From positions 1,426,001-1,490,000 of the forward strand of contig NZ_QURO01000004.1 in the NCBI RefSeq assembly GCF_003426945.1: DNA of 64,000 nt, given 5' to 3'. A program made the translations under genes and the position numbers. Below are positions 9,108 to 19,266 of the stretch, one piece after another; the first letter of the stretch is position 1, and the number at the start of each line of letters is the position of its first letter. The notes beneath the pieces were generated by a model that saw nothing but the letters and a program-made list of their open reading frames with translations, was not told where the DNA came from and made no database searches. Source of the stretch: Thermus sediminis. GTDB lineage: Bacteria; Deinococcota; Deinococci; Deinococcales; Thermaceae.

Positions 9108-10595
9108 TCACCCCAGGCTCCGCCGGTAGCTCAGCGCCTCGGCCACGTGGGCCTCCTCCACCCGCTCGGCGCCCGCCAGGTCGGCCACGGTGCGGGCCAC
9201 CCGGAGAAGGCGGTCGTAGGAACGGGCGGAGAGGAGGAGCTTCTTGGCGGCCGCCTGGAGGAGGGCCTCGGCCCCGGGGGTGAGGCGGAGGTGCTCGCGC
9301 AGGGCCCTGCCGGAAAGCTCCCCGTTGGGGCGGCCCTGGCGCCTCAGCATCCTCTCCCTGGCCCTCAGGACCCTTTCCCGCACCGCCTCCGTCCCCTCCC
9401 CCTCGGGGGCCCGGGCGAGCTCCAGGGGGGTGAGGCGGGGGACCTCCACCACCAGGTCGAAGCGGTCCAGGAGGGGCCCGGAGATCTTGCCCACATAGCG
9501 CTTCTGGATGCTTGGGGTGCAGGTGCAGGCCCTCTCCGGGTCCCCGTAAAAGCCGCAGGGGCAGGGGTTCATGGCCGCCACCAGGAGGAAGCGGGCGGGG
9601 AAGGTGAGGCTGGCCCGGGCCCGGGCGATGGTGACCACCCCGTCCTCCAGGGGCTGGCGCAGGGCCTCGAGGGCCTCCCGGGAGAACTCGGGAAACTCGT
9701 CCAGGAAGAGGACCCCCCGGTGGGCCAGGGAGACCTCCCCCGGCTTGGGGATGGCCCCGCCCCCGATGAGCCCGGCGTAGCTCACCGTGTGGTGGGGGGC
9801 GCGGAAGGGCGGGGTCCTGAGGAGGCCAAGGACGGCCTGCCCCGCGGCGGAGTGGATCCGGGTCACCTCCAAAGCCGCCTCCTGGGAAAGGGGGGGCATG
9901 AGGAAGGGAAGCCGCCTCGCCAGCATGGTCTTCCCCGAGCCGGGGCTTCCCACCATGAGGAGGTGGTGGTGGCCGCTGGCGGCGATCTCTAAGGCCCTCT
10001 TGGCCTTGGCCTGCCCCTTCACGTCCCTTAGGTCCAGGACCTCGGGGGCCTCGAGGGGGTCATGGGGCCTCGCCTCCTCCAGGGCCTCCTCGCCCCGCAA
10101 AAAGGCCACCACCTCCCCCAGGCTCCCCGCCCCAAAGACCCGCACCCCCTCCACCAGGGCCGCCTCCTGGGCGCTTTCTTGGGGAAGGACCAGGGTTTTG
10201 CCCTCGGCCAGGGCCCCCAGGGCCAGGTTCACCGCCCCCGGCACGGGCCTCAGGCTCCCGTCCAGGCCCAGCTCCCCCGCCACGGCCAAAGGGGAAAGGG
10301 CCTCGAGGGGCACCACCCCCTGGGCGGCGAGGAGGCCCAGGGCGATGGGCAGGTCAAACTGGCTCCCCTCCTTCTTGAGCTCCGCCGGGGCCAGGTTCAC
10401 CACCACCCGGGCCTGGGGATAGGGGAGGCCCGCGTTCTTCAGGGCGGCCCGCACCCTCTCCCGGCTCTCCTCCACCGCCTTGTCGGGCAGGCCCACCAGA
10501 GCGTAGGAGGGAAGTCCGGGACTAACATCCACCTCCACGGTGACGGGAATGGCGTCCAGGCCGAAAAGGGCGTAGCTCCGCACCTGGGCCAGCAT
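9108..10595 (-). CDS. comM: YifB/ComM-family Mg-chelatase-like AAA+ ATPase
   Basis: AAA+ helicase-like ATPase. ComM drives branch migration during natural transformation in other bacteria, fitting the competence of Thermus. In 495 residues: N-terminal ChlI-like domain ([16 protein letters not shown]), Walker A GSPGSGKT near residue 215, Walker [12 protein letters not shown], the PCPCGFYGD and [11 protein letters not shown] cysteine motifs of the family, sensor region DRFDLVVEV, and a C-terminal chelatase-like lid. The ATG at 10595 has a TAAACT hexamer 6 nt upstream, inside the 12-bp gap after the MFS gene, so it can be transcribed separately. Confidence 0.94.
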   Translation of the reverse strand: MLAQVRSYALFGLDAIPVTVEVDVSPGLPSYALVGLPDKAVEESRERVRAALKNAGLPYPQARVVVNLAPAELKKEGSQFDLPIALGLLAAQGVVPLEALSPLAVAGELGLDGSLRPVPGAVNLALGALAEGKTLVLPQESAQEAALVEGVRVFGAGSLGEVVAFLRGEEALEEARPHDPLEAPEVLDLRDVKGQAKAKRALEIAASGHHHLLMVGSPGSGKTMLARRLPFLMPPLSQEAALEVTRIHSAAGQAVLGLLRTPPFRAPHHTVSYAGLIGGGAIPKPGEVSLAHRGVLFLDEFPEFSREALEALRQPLEDGVVTIARARASLTFPARFLLVAAMNPCPCGFYGDPERACTCTPSIQKRYVGKISGPLLDRFDLVVEVPRLTPLELARAPEGEGTEAVRERVLRARERMLRRQGRPNGELSGRALREHLRLTPGAEALLQAAAKKLLLSARSYDRLLRVARTVADLAGAERVEEAHVAEALSYRRSLG

Positions 10596-10601
10596 GGAGG
10601 G

Positions 10602-10607
10602 AGTTTA
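10602..10607 (-). promoter_or_regulatory. -10 element of leaderless comM
   Basis: TAAACT on the minus strand, 6 nt (CCCTCC) before the ATG at 10595, in the gap behind the MFS stop codon. Confidence 0.5.
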
Positions 10608-11738
10608 TCACTTGTGTAAAAGGGGCAGGTAGAGGACAAGGGCCAGGAGGAGGAGGCCCAAAAGCCCCAAGAAGGCCACAGGGTAACCGAAGGCCGCCAC
10701 CACCACCCCCACCCCCCACTGGAGGAGGAAGGTGCCCCCGATGCCGAAGAGGTTCACCAGGGTGGTCCCCCGGCCCACCAGGTGGCCCGCCACCAGCTCC
10801 CGGGCCTGGGTGAGGGTGAGGATGTTGAAGGCCCCGAAGAAGCCCAGGATCAGGTAGGCGGGGGCCAGGACCTTGAGGAGGAGGAGGAGGAGGCCTAGGG
10901 CGAAGAGGAGGCTTGAGGCAAGGAGCACCCTGGCCGTGCCCAGGCGGTCCGCCAGGTAGCCGGAGACCAGGAAGCCAAGGACGGCCGTCCCCGAATAGAA
11001 GAAGAGGAGGTTCCCTACCTCCAGGGTCCCCAGGCCCAGGTCGTAGGCGTAGGCCCCGGCCCAGAGGGTCTGCAGGGAGAGGAAGCCCCCGGCGAAGGCC
11101 AAGGCCAGGAAGGCCACCCTGAGGAGCCTTCCGTTCCTGACCACCTCCCCCAGGCCCCCGCTCCCACCGCCCTTGGGCCAGACCACCCCGGGCGGGGCGT
11201 TTTTCACGCCCAGGAAGATCAAAAAGGCCACCAGGACCACCACCAGGCTCCCCCCCAGGAAGACCCCCCGCCAGCCCACCATCTCCTTCAGGACGGCCAG
11301 GGGCGTGGCCGCCATCAGCCCCCCCGTGGCCCCCAGGCCCACGAGCAGGGTGGAAACCGTGGCGTACCCCTTGGGGAACCAGAGGCTAAAGGCCTTCAGG
11401 GAGCCCATGAGGGCCGCGGCCATCCCCACCCCGATCAGGGCCCGCCCCAGGGCCAGGGTGGCGAAGCCCTGGGCCAGGCCGAAGACCAGGCTCCCCAGGG
11501 CGGCCACCGCAAGGAGGGCGGGGGTGACGATCTGGGGGCCGAAGCGGTCCAGGAGGCTCCCCAAGGGGAGCTGCACCGCGGCGAAGGCCAGGTAGAAGAG
11601 GCTGGTCATGAGGCCCAGCTCCGCCGGGCCCAGCCTCAGCTCCTGGGAGAGGTCCTGGGAGAGCACCGCGTTGGCCGAACGGTAGAAGTAGGAGAGGAAG
11701 TAGCCCAGGGTAAAGAGGAAAAAGACGCGGATGGCCAT
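10608..11738 (-). CDS. MFS transporter
   Basis: Inner-membrane secondary transporter of 376 residues with about 12 hydrophobic segments. MFS features include the loop 2-3 motif GSLLDRFGPQ and the N-terminal FFLFTLGYFLSYFYRSANAV stretch, which resembles the anion:cation symporter and nitrate/phosphoglycerate-like groups. Substrate unknown. It starts one base after the stop of the downstream EamA gene, making a three-transporter minus-strand operon (13433 to 10608). Confidence 0.87.
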   Translation of the reverse strand: MAIRVFFLFTLGYFLSYFYRSANAVLSQDLSQELRLGPAELGLMTSLFYLAFAAVQLPLGSLLDRFGPQIVTPALLAVAALGSLVFGLAQGFATLALGRALIGVGMAAALMGSLKAFSLWFPKGYATVSTLLVGLGATGGLMAATPLAVLKEMVGWRGVFLGGSLVVVLVAFLIFLGVKNAPPGVVWPKGGGSGGLGEVVRNGRLLRVAFLALAFAGGFLSLQTLWAGAYAYDLGLGTLEVGNLLFFYSGTAVLGFLVSGYLADRLGTARVLLASSLLFALGLLLLLLKVLAPAYLILGFFGAFNILTLTQARELVAGHLVGRGTTLVNLFGIGGTFLLQWGVGVVVAAFGYPVAFLGLLGLLLLALVLYLPLLHK

Positions 11739-11739
11739 A

Positions 11740-12552
11740 TCACCTCCGGTTCAGGGCCACGCCCAGGAGAATCATAAGCCCGCCCAAGAGGGCCTCCGGC
11801 CGCAGGGGTTCCCCCGCCAGGGGCCAGGCGAAGAGGGCCCCGCTTAAGGGCTCCAGCATGGCCACCAGGGTGGCGGTGCGGGCGGGGAGGGTGCGCACCC
11901 CCAGGAGGAAGAGGCCAAAGGGCACCACCGTGCCTAAGGTGACCAGGTAGAAGACGGCCCCCCAGTGGCCCGGGGTGAGGGCCAGCGCCCGGTCCAGGTT
12001 GGCCAGGAAGAAGGGAAGGGCGAGGAGGCTTCCCACCCCCGTGGCCACCCCCAGGGCCACCAGGGGCGGGGTCTTGAGCCCGTGGGAAAAGGCAGCGTAA
12101 AGGGCGAAAGAGGTTGCGGAGAACAGGCCGAAGGCCACCCCCAAGGGGCTTCCCGAGAGGCCCTCCCGGCCCACCACCAGGACGTAGGCCCCGAGAAGGG
12201 CCAGGGCTACGCCCCATAGCGCCCTCTCGGGGAGCCTCTCCCCCTTTAGGAGGGCGTAGAGGGTAAGGAGGGCGGGGGCCAGGTACTGGAGGAAGAGGCC
12301 CGTGGCCACCGTGGTGGCGTGGATGGCCAGGTAGTAGAAGGCCTGGGCCCCGGAGAGGGCCAGGCCCACCTGGAGGAGGCGGGGCCTCTCCTTGGGTGCT
12401 GGCGGGCGGCGGAGGAGCAAGGGCAGGAGGAGGAGGAAGCTCAAGAGGAAGCGCAAGGGGATGAGGACCTCCGGAGGGATCTCCCGCATGAACCGGCCCG
12501 CTAGGGCGCCTCCCAAGCCCCAGAGGAGGGCGGCCAGGGCCACGGGGATCAC
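11740..12552 (-). CDS. EamA/DMT-family transporter (second of pair)
   Basis: Ten-helix drug/metabolite transporter built of two EamA repeats, 270 residues. Features: GLGGALAGRFMRE in the first repeat, a PALLTLYALLKGERLPE loop ending it, and a second repeat with LEPLSGALFAWPLAGE, the common LEP..a.l.g.. EamA signature. It overlaps the preceding EamA gene by 4 bp. Adjacent EamA genes may act as separate exporters or a heteromer; substrate (amino acids or metabolites) cannot be told. Confidence 0.85.
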   Translation of the reverse strand: MIPVALAALLWGLGGALAGRFMREIPPEVLIPLRFLLSFLLLLPLLLRRPPAPKERPRLLQVGLALSGAQAFYYLAIHATTVATGLFLQYLAPALLTLYALLKGERLPERALWGVALALLGAYVLVVGREGLSGSPLGVAFGLFSATSFALYAAFSHGLKTPPLVALGVATGVGSLLALPFFLANLDRALALTPGHWGAVFYLVTLGTVVPFGLFLLGVRTLPARTATLVAMLEPLSGALFAWPLAGEPLRPEALLGGLMILLGVALNRR

Positions 12553-13433
12553 CGCCGCCCTCCCAGGACCGCCAGCCCCACCCCCAGGAGGAGGACCAGG
12601 GCCCCGAGGAGAACTTGGAGGCCGGGAAGCTCCCCGAAGAGGAGGAAGGCCAAGAGGCCCGCCCCCACCGGCTCAAAGAGGATGGCCAAGGTCACCAGGA
12701 CCGGGGAGACGTGGCGCGTGGCCCAGTTGAAGCTGGTGTGGCCCACGAGTTGGGGCAGGAGGGCCATGAGGAGGATGTAGAGGTAGACCACCGGGGGATG
12801 CCCCCCGTACGCCCCGCCAAAGAGGTAGGGCAGGGGTAGGAGGGTCAGGAAGGCGGCGGTGTAGGCCACCCGCACGTATTCCAGAAGGGAAAGTCCCCGC
12901 CTTTGCGCCTCCCGCCCCAGGAGGAAGTAAAAGGAGGTGGCCAAGGCCCCCAGGACGGCCAGGAGGTTCCCCAAAGGGGGGTTCTCCGCCCCCCCGTGGG
13001 CGTCCCCGAGGCCGATGAGGAGTCCCCCGAGGAGGGCCACCCCCACCCCGAGGAGGGTGAGGCCGGTGGGCTTGTCCCCGAAGAGGAGCCAGCCGAAGAG
13101 GGTGACCCAGACCGGGTTGGTGGTGACCAAGGCGGTGCTGGCGGCCACGGAGGTATAGGAGAGAGAGGTAATCCAAAAGGCGAAGTGGAGGGCCAGGGCT
13201 ACACCCGCCGCCACCGCCCAGGGAAGCCCAGCCCTTCCCCCTAGGGGCCTCCTCCACCCGGGTAGGAGGAGGAGGGCGGCAAAGCCCATCCGCCCCGCGC
13301 TCATCACCAGGCTAAAGGCGAGGCCCTTTTCCCCGGAGGCGGCCAGGGCCAGTCGCACCAGGATGCTCCCAAAGCTAATGGCCAGGATGCCCAGGAGGAG
13401 GACCCCGGCGATCGTTAGCCCTGAGGGCCGCAT
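12549..13433 (-). CDS. EamA/DMT-family transporter (first of pair)
   Basis: Membrane protein of 294 residues with two EamA repeats: the first has TTNPVWVTLFGWLLFGDKP, the classic p.......lllger motif, the second has LFEPVGAGLLAFLLFGELP. First gene of the three-transporter operon, divergent from the transhydrogenase operon. An AAGAAT-like hexamer lies 6 nt before the ATG at 13433 and may be its -10. Substrate unknown. Confidence 0.85.
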   Translation of the reverse strand: MRPSGLTIAGVLLLGILAISFGSILVRLALAASGEKGLAFSLVMSAGRMGFAALLLLPGWRRPLGGRAGLPWAVAAGVALALHFAFWITSLSYTSVAASTALVTTNPVWVTLFGWLLFGDKPTGLTLLGVGVALLGGLLIGLGDAHGGAENPPLGNLLAVLGALATSFYFLLGREAQRRGLSLLEYVRVAYTAAFLTLLPLPYLFGGAYGGHPPVVYLYILLMALLPQLVGHTSFNWATRHVSPVLVTLAILFEPVGAGLLAFLLFGELPGLQVLLGALVLLLGVGLAVLGGRR

Positions 13434-13514
13434 AGGGGCATTCTTCCATAGAGGGTCGGTTACGACCAGGCAGCCAGCCCCTTGGGGAGGGACGGAGGCC
13501 CATAGCCTCGCTGG

Positions 13515-13520
13515 TATACT
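13515..13520 (+). promoter_or_regulatory. -10 element of the pnt operon
   Basis: TATACT, about 20 nt before the ATG at 13541. Unlike many genes here, this transcript would have a short leader with the ribosome site AAGGAGGT at 13529-13536. No clear -35. Confidence 0.55.
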
Positions 13521-13540
13521 GGCCCGGTAAGGAGGTCTCT

Positions 13541-14668
13541 ATGGTGACCATCTCGGTTCCTAAGGAGAGGGCCCCAGGGGAAAAGAGGGTGGCCCTGGTG
13601 CCCGAGGTGGTGGCCCGCCTGGTTAGGGGAGGGGCCAAGGTACGGGTGGAGCGGGGCGCGGGGGAGGGGGCCTACTACCCCGACTCCCTCTACCGGGAGG
13701 CCGGGGCGGAGGTGGTGGAGCGAGGAGACCTCCTAAAGGGGGCGGATCTCCTCTTCGCCGTGGGGCCCCTTGGAGAGGACCTGATCCAGGGCCTAAAGCC
13801 CGGATGCCTGGTGGTGGGCTTCGTCCAGGCCCACAAGAACCCCGATCTGATCAAGGCCCTCTCCACTAAAAGGGCCACGATTCTCGCCATGGAGCTCATC
13901 CCCCGCATCACCCGGGCCCAGAGCATGGACGCCCTTTCCAGCCAGGCCACGGTGGCGGGATACCTGGCGGCCATCCACGCTGCAAGGCTTTCTCCCCGCT
14001 TTTTCCCTATGCTCACCACCGCCGCGGGCACCATCCGCCCCGCCAAGGTGATGGTCATGGGGGTGGGGGTGGCGGGGCTCATGGCCATCGCTACCGCCAA
14101 GCGCCTGGGGGCCCAGGTCTTCGCTTACGACGTCCGCAAGGCGGCCTTGGAGCAGGCCCTCTCCCTGGGGGCCAGGCCCGTGGAGCTCCCCATCAGCGCC
14201 GAAGGGGAAGGGGGGTACGCCCGCGAACTCACCGAGGAGGAGAAGCGCATCCAGCACGAGGCCCTTCGCGAGCAGGTGGCGGGGATGGATGTCCTCATCA
14301 CCACCGCCCAGGTGCCCGGCCGCCGCGCCCCCATCCTCCTCACCGAGGACATGGTGGAGCGCCTCAAGCCCGGCACCGTGGTGGTGGACCTGGCGGCGGA
14401 GAGCGGGGGAAACTGCGTTCTCACCAGGCCGGGGGAGGTGGTGGAGGTGAAGGGGGTGCGCATCTATGGCCCCCTGAACCTGCCTAGCGAGCTTGCCGTA
14501 CACGCCTCGGAGATGTACGCCAAGAACCTCTTGAGCCTCTCCAGCCTCCTTATAGAAGGGGGTGAGTTCGCCCCCAAATGGGAGGATGAGATCGTCCAGG
14601 GAGCCCTTCTCATGAAGGAAGGCGAGATCCTGCATGGGCCTACCAGGGCCCTCGTGGGAGGTGTGTGA
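13541..14668 (+). CDS. pntAA: NAD(P) transhydrogenase alpha-1 subunit (NAD-binding domain I)
   Basis: Cytoplasmic NAD(H)-binding subunit of the proton-translocating transhydrogenase, which uses the proton gradient to make NADPH from NADH. 375 residues, the length of split alpha-1 subunits. It begins like alanine dehydrogenase relatives (SVPKERAPGEKRVALVPE), has the Rossmann loop GVGVAGLMAI with D in FAYDVR, and the mobile-loop region. Its TGA at 14666-14668 overlaps the next gene's start. The three-gene split (alpha-1, alpha-2, beta) matches Thermus and Rhodospirillum. Confidence 0.95.
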   Translation: MVTISVPKERAPGEKRVALVPEVVARLVRGGAKVRVERGAGEGAYYPDSLYREAGAEVVERGDLLKGADLLFAVGPLGEDLIQGLKPGCLVVGFVQAHKNPDLIKALSTKRATILAMELIPRITRAQSMDALSSQATVAGYLAAIHAARLSPRFFPMLTTAAGTIRPAKVMVMGVGVAGLMAIATAKRLGAQVFAYDVRKAALEQALSLGARPVELPISAEGEGGYARELTEEEKRIQHEALREQVAGMDVLITTAQVPGRRAPILLTEDMVERLKPGTVVVDLAAESGGNCVLTRPGEVVEVKGVRIYGPLNLPSELAVHASEMYAKNLLSLSSLLIEGGEFAPKWEDEIVQGALLMKEGEILHGPTRALVGGV

Positions 14669-14970
14669 TGGAGTTTGGCTTTTGGCCTGCCCTTTACATC
14701 TTCGTCCTCACGGCCTTTCTGGGCTACGAGCTCATCACCCGGGTGCCGGTGATCCTGCACACCCCCCTGATGTCCGGCTCCAACTTCATCCACGGGGTGG
14801 TGGTGGTGGGGGCCATGGTGGTCCTGGGCCAAGCGGAGACGGGTTTGGAGAAGTTCATCGGCTTCCTAGGGGTCATCCTGGGGGCGGCCAACGCCGCTGG
14901 AGGGTATGCGGTGACGGTGCGCATGCTGGAGATGTTCGAGCGGAAACCGGGCAAGGGGGGTGGTCCCTGA
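14668..14970 (+). CDS. pntAB: NAD(P) transhydrogenase alpha-2 subunit (membrane)
   Basis: Small membrane subunit of 100 residues with three hydrophobic segments, part of the proton channel domain II. The ATG at 14668 shares one base with the previous stop (TGATG); a GTG at 14665 is also possible. Its stop overlaps the beta-subunit start (ATGA). Conserved residues include the LITRVPVILHTPLMSGSNFI stretch typical of this subunit. Confidence 0.94.
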   Translation: MEFGFWPALYIFVLTAFLGYELITRVPVILHTPLMSGSNFIHGVVVVGAMVVLGQAETGLEKFIGFLGVILGAANAAGGYAVTVRMLEMFERKPGKGGGP

Positions 14971-16325
14971 TGGACCTCATCCAGGCGGCCTACGTCGCCG
15001 TGGCCATCCTCTTCATCGTGGGCCTTAAGCGCATGGCCCACCCCACCACCGCCAAGAGCGGCATCGTTTGGGCGGGCTTGGGCATGGCCCTGGCGGTGCT
15101 GGCCACCTTCTTCTGGCCGGGGATGGAGAACTTCGCCCTCATCCTCCTGGCCCTCCTGGTGGGGTCGGTGGTGGCCTGGTGGGCAGCGGTGAAGGTGGCC
15201 ATGACGGACATGCCCCAGATGGTGGCCATCTACAACGGCATGGGCGGGGGTGCTGCGGCCACCATCGCTGCGGTGGAGCTTTTGAAGGGGGCCTTTGCCG
15301 GCAACCCGGGCCTCATGACCCTGGCCATCCTGGGAGGGCTCATCGGCAGCGTGGCCTTCACCGGGAGCCTCGTCGCCTTTGCCAAGCTCCAGGGCCTCCT
15401 GCGGGCTCGGCCCATCCTCTTCCCAGGGCAGAGGGTGCTGAACGCCTTGGCCCTCCTCCTGGCCCTGGTCCTGGGCTTTTCCCTGCTCCTCAACGACGCC
15501 CCCTTGAGCATCGCCCTTTTCTTCCTCCTGGCCCTCCTCTTTGGTGTCCTCATGACCCTACCCATCGGCGGCGGAGACATGCCGGTGGCCATTTCCTTCT
15601 ACAACGCCTTCACCGGCGTGGCCGTGGGTTTTGAGGGCTTTGCCATAGGGAACGCCGCCCTCATGGTGGCGGGCACCCTGGTGGGGGCTGCGGGTACCCT
15701 CCTCACCGTGCTCATGGCCCGGGCGATGAACCGCTCCGTGTGGAGCGTGCTGGTGGGCGGCTTCGGGGTGGAGCAGGAGGGGGGCGAGGTCAAGGGGAGC
15801 CTCAAGCCCATTGAGGTGGAGGACGCTGCGGTCATGCTGGCCTATGCGGGCAAGGTGGCCTTCGTGCCCGGGTACGGCATGGCCCTCTCCCAGGCCCAGC
15901 ACAAGGTGAAGGAGATTGCCGACCTCCTCGAGGCCCGGGGGGTGGACGTGAAGTTCGCCATCCACCCGGTGGCGGGGCGGATGCCGGGGCACATGAACGT
16001 CCTCCTGGCCGAGGCCGGGGTGGACTACGACAAGCTTAAGGACCTGGAGGAGATCAACCCCGAGTTCCCCACCGCGGACGTGGCCGTGGTCATCGGGGCC
16101 AACGACGTGGTCAACCCTACCGCCCGCCGCCCCGGGAGCCCCCTTTACGGCATGCCCATCCTGGATGTGGACAAGGCCAAGAACGTCATCGTGATCAAGC
16201 GGGGCCAGGGCAAGGGCTTTGCCGGGGTGGAGAACGAGCTCTTCTACGCGGAGAATACCCGGATGCTCTACGGGGACGCCCAGAAGGTGCTTGCCGAGCT
16301 CACGCAAGCTCTGAAGAAGCTCTAA
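14970..16325 (+). CDS. pntB: NAD(P) transhydrogenase beta subunit
   Basis: Inner-membrane subunit of 451 residues: N-terminal domain II with about nine hydrophobic segments and GLKRMAHPTTAKSG before the first membrane stretch group, then C-terminal NADP-binding domain III with GYGMALSQAQH, VAGRMPGHMNVLLAEA, GANDVVNPTA and the KRGQGKGFAGVEN motif. The start ATG at 14970 overlaps the alpha-2 stop as ATGA. It completes the enzyme; the Mrp antiporter operon follows after 224 bp. Confidence 0.95.
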   Translation: MDLIQAAYVAVAILFIVGLKRMAHPTTAKSGIVWAGLGMALAVLATFFWPGMENFALILLALLVGSVVAWWAAVKVAMTDMPQMVAIYNGMGGGAAATIAAVELLKGAFAGNPGLMTLAILGGLIGSVAFTGSLVAFAKLQGLLRARPILFPGQRVLNALALLLALVLGFSLLLNDAPLSIALFFLLALLFGVLMTLPIGGGDMPVAISFYNAFTGVAVGFEGFAIGNAALMVAGTLVGAAGTLLTVLMARAMNRSVWSVLVGGFGVEQEGGEVKGSLKPIEVEDAAVMLAYAGKVAFVPGYGMALSQAQHKVKEIADLLEARGVDVKFAIHPVAGRMPGHMNVLLAEAGVDYDKLKDLEEINPEFPTADVAVVIGANDVVNPTARRPGSPLYGMPILDVDKAKNVIVIKRGQGKGFAGVENELFYAENTRMLYGDAQKVLAELTQALKKL

Positions 16326-16399
16326 GTCTGGGAACCCCTTTCCCTCGAGGGGCCCCCTTCGCGCTACGCTGCACCCATTCCCACCAGGCCCGGTGCGTG

Positions 16400-16429
16400 T
16401 TGCGGGGTCTAGGCTGCGCATGTTAAACT
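16400..16429 (+). promoter_or_regulatory. Putative promoter of the Mrp antiporter operon
   Basis: TTGCGG at 16400-16405, 18-bp spacer, TAAACT at 16424-16429. Transcription would start near 16436, giving a leader of about 110 nt before GTG 16550. A small stem TGCGCC/GGCGCA lies at 16439-16452 in this leader. The rest of 16326-16549 holds no recognisable gene. Confidence 0.45.
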
Positions 16430-16549
16430 GGGCCGCGTTGCGCCTTGGCGCAGCGCTTACCCCGGGTTTGGGCATAGGTCTTGCCTCCAGATAGGGGCCC
16501 TCGCTCAGTAGGGCGAAGGGCGCTTGGGGTGAGAGGGGGTGTAGGGCGG

Positions 16550-18856
16550 GTGCTGGCGATCCTCTTGATTGCGTTCCTGGTGGCGGGGCTCGCTCCCCTG
16601 CTCCATGCCCCCTTGGGCAGGCGCACGGGCTGGGTCCTGGCCCTGCTGCCCCTGGGCATCTTCGCCTACTTCCTGACCTTTGTCCCCAGGGTGAGCCAAG
16701 GGGAGGCGGTGGTCCATCTCACCCCATGGATCAGTAGCCTCCAGATCAACTTGAGCTTTTACCTTGATGGGCTAAGCCTGCTCTTTGCCCTGCTGATCAG
16801 CGGCATCGGGGCCCTGGTCCTGGTCTACGGTGGCGGCTACCTCGAGGGGGACCGGTACCTGGGCCGCTTCTACCTGTACATCCTCCTCTTCATGGCCTCC
16901 ATGCTGGGGTTGGTGCTGGCCAGCAACCTGATCACCCTCTTCGTCTTCTGGGAGCTGACCAGCCTGACCTCCTACCTCCTCATCGGCTACAAGCACCAAA
17001 GCGAAAAGGCCCGCAAGGCGGCCTTGCAGGCCCTTCTGGTCACCGGGATCGGGGGGTTGGCCCTCTTGGCCGGGCTGATCCTCTTGGGGTTCATGGCCGG
17101 TACCTTTGAGCTCCACGAGCTCCTGGCCGCCCCAACCCCCCTGCAGGAGCACCCGGCCTACCTGGGCGCCTTGGTCCTGATCCTGGTGGGGGCCTTCACC
17201 AAGTCGGCCCAGTTCCCCTTCCACTTCTGGCTTCCCGGCGCCATGGCGGCGCCCACCCCGGTCTCCGCCTACCTTCACTCGGCCACCATGGTCAAGGCCG
17301 GGGTCTACCTGCTGGCCCGCCTGGCCCCGGCCATGGGGGGGACCGAGGTCTGGCTCTACGCCGTGGCGGGCTTCGGCCTGGTCACGGCCTTTGTGGGCTC
17401 CTACCTGGCCCTCTGTTACACGGACCTCAAGCTCATGCTGGCCTACACCACGGTGGCTGCCCTGGGCACCCTGACCTTCCTCATCGGCCTCGGGACCCCA
17501 GAGGCCGCCAAGGCCATGGCGGTTTTCCTCCTGGCCCACGCCCTCTACAAGGCCGCCCTCTTCATGGGGGCCGGGTCGGTGGAGCACGGGAGCGGCTCGA
17601 GGGACGTTTCCCAGCTGGCCGGGCTGGGGCCCCTCATGCCCCTCTCCTTCGCCGCGGCCCTCTTGGCGGCCGCCTCCATGGCCGGGCTACCTCCTCTTTT
17701 GGGCTTCATCGGCAAGGAAGTTGTCTACGAGTCCGTCCTTCACCAAGCCCCCTCCCTCCTCCTGGTGGCCCTGGTGGTGGCCAAGGTGGCGGTGGTGGCC
17801 GTGGCCCTGCTGGTGGGGCTTAAGCCCTTTGTGGGCTCCCTGCGGGCGCCGCTGGGCCAGAAGGTCCACGAGGTCTCCGCGAGCATGTGGCTTCCACCTC
17901 TCCTGCTCGCCCTCCTGGGTCTGGGCTTTGGCCTCTTCCCTAAGCCGGTGGAGCCCCTGCTGGTGCCCGCGGCTGGGGCGGTTTTGGGCGAGGCCGTGGC
18001 CTTCTACCTGGCCCTCTGGCATGGCCTCAACCTCGTTTTGCTCTTGAGCCTCCTCACCCTCTTGGCGGGGGTGCTCCTCTACTGGCTCTGGGAGCGGCTC
18101 GGCCCGGCCCTGAGGGTTTACGAGAGGCTTTTCGCCCGCCTTCCGGAGCGGGGCTATGAGCTTTCCCTCGAGGCCATGAGCGCCCTCGCAGCCTTCCAGA
18201 CCCGGGCGCTGCAGAGCGGGCGCATGCCCCGTTACCTCCTGCTCATCCTCTCCTTCACCCTCCTCCTCGTGGGGTCCACCCTCTTCTTGAGGGAGGGGCT
18301 CGTGGGCAGGCTGGACCTGGCCGGCTTTAGCGTTTTTGAATGGGCCCTGGCCCTCCTCGTGCTGGTCGGCTCCCTGGTGGTGGCGACCACGGGCTCGCGC
18401 CTCATGGCGGTGGCGGCCTTGGGCGTGGTCGGCTACGCCGTGGCCCTGATCTTTCTGGTGTACGGGGCCATTGACGTGGCCATCACCCAGATCGCCGTGG
18501 AAACCCTGACGGTGATCCTCCTGGTGCTGGTGCTGCGTGCCCTGCCCAAGGGGGGCCTGGACGTCAACCCTCGGGGAAGGTGGCGGGATGCGGCTTTGGC
18601 GGTGGCCTTCGGCGCTCTGATGACCGCCTTGGTCCTGGGGGTCACCAGCCTGCCCTTCGACACCCGCCTAAGCGAGTGGTTTGCCGAGGCCAGCTACCCC
18701 TTGGCCCGGGGGCGGAACATCGTCAACGTGATCCTGGTGGACTTCCGGGCCCTGGACACCCTAGGGGAGATCCTGGTCTTGGTCACGGCGGCCGTGGGCG
18801 TGTACGGCCTCCTCAGGCTGCGCGCCCGCCGCAAGGAGAGGGGGGGTCGGGTGTGA
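16550..18856 (+). CDS. mrpA: Mrp Na+/H+ antiporter subunit A
   Basis: Largest subunit of the seven-part Mrp cation/proton antiporter, related to complex I NuoL. 768 residues from GTG 16550. The NuoL-like part has the conserved [48 protein letters not shown]-type region (proton path lysines) and [10 protein letters not shown]; the C-terminal 170 residues have the extra MrpA helices and the DUF4040-like [19 protein letters not shown] stretch. Start uncertain: GTG 16529 and TTG 16481 are in frame; 16550 puts the hydrophobic helix at the N-terminus behind GAGGGGG. The stop overlaps subunit B. Confidence 0.93.
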   Translation: MLAILLIAFLVAGLAPLLHAPLGRRTGWVLALLPLGIFAYFLTFVPRVSQGEAVVHLTPWISSLQINLSFYLDGLSLLFALLISGIGALVLVYGGGYLEGDRYLGRFYLYILLFMASMLGLVLASNLITLFVFWELTSLTSYLLIGYKHQSEKARKAALQALLVTGIGGLALLAGLILLGFMAGTFELHELLAAPTPLQEHPAYLGALVLILVGAFTKSAQFPFHFWLPGAMAAPTPVSAYLHSATMVKAGVYLLARLAPAMGGTEVWLYAVAGFGLVTAFVGSYLALCYTDLKLMLAYTTVAALGTLTFLIGLGTPEAAKAMAVFLLAHALYKAALFMGAGSVEHGSGSRDVSQLAGLGPLMPLSFAAALLAAASMAGLPPLLGFIGKEVVYESVLHQAPSLLLVALVVAKVAVVAVALLVGLKPFVGSLRAPLGQKVHEVSASMWLPPLLLALLGLGFGLFPKPVEPLLVPAAGAVLGEAVAFYLALWHGLNLVLLLSLLTLLAGVLLYWLWERLGPALRVYERLFARLPERGYELSLEAMSALAAFQTRALQSGRMPRYLLLILSFTLLLVGSTLFLREGLVGRLDLAGFSVFEWALALLVLVGSLVVATTGSRLMAVAALGVVGYAVALIFLVYGAIDVAITQIAVETLTVILLVLVLRALPKGGLDVNPRGRWRDAALAVAFGALMTALVLGVTSLPFDTRLSEWFAEASYPLARGRNIVNVILVDFRALDTLGEILVLVTAAVGVYGLLRLRARRKERGGRV

Positions 18857-19266
18857 ACTCCCTGATCCTGCGCACCGCCAGCTTGTTCCTGGTGCCCCTG
18901 ATGTTCCTCTTTTCCCTCTTCCTTCTCTTCCGGGGGCACAACGAGCCCGGGGGTGGTTTCGTGGGCGGCCTGGTAGCGGTGGGCAGCTTTGTCCTCTACG
19001 CCATGGCCTACGGCCTTGCTGAGGCCCGGCGTGCCCTCCGGGTATCCCCGGTGACCCTGGTCGCCTGGGGCATCTTCTTGGCCTTTGTCAGCGGCCTGCT
19101 GGCGGCCCTCTACGGCACCCCCTACCTGACGGGTTACTGGCTGGAGTACCCCCTTCCGGGTGGGCTCAAGCTCAAGGTGGGCACGCCCACCCTCTTTGAC
19201 ATAGGCGTCTTTCTGGTGGTCGTGGGGAGCATCCTCACCATGATCTTCGCCCTGGAGGAGGAGTAG
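18853..19266 (+). CDS. mrpB: Mrp Na+/H+ antiporter subunit B
   Basis: 137-residue membrane subunit with four hydrophobic segments and the family motifs [14 protein letters not shown] and [17 protein letters not shown] 18853 overlaps the subunit A stop by 4 bp. It stands directly before subunit C, in the standard A-B-C-D-E-F-G order. Confidence 0.93.
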   Translation: MNSLILRTASLFLVPLMFLFSLFLLFRGHNEPGGGFVGGLVAVGSFVLYAMAYGLAEARRALRVSPVTLVAWGIFLAFVSGLLAALYGTPYLTGYWLEYPLPGGLKLKVGTPTLFDIGVFLVVVGSILTMIFALEEE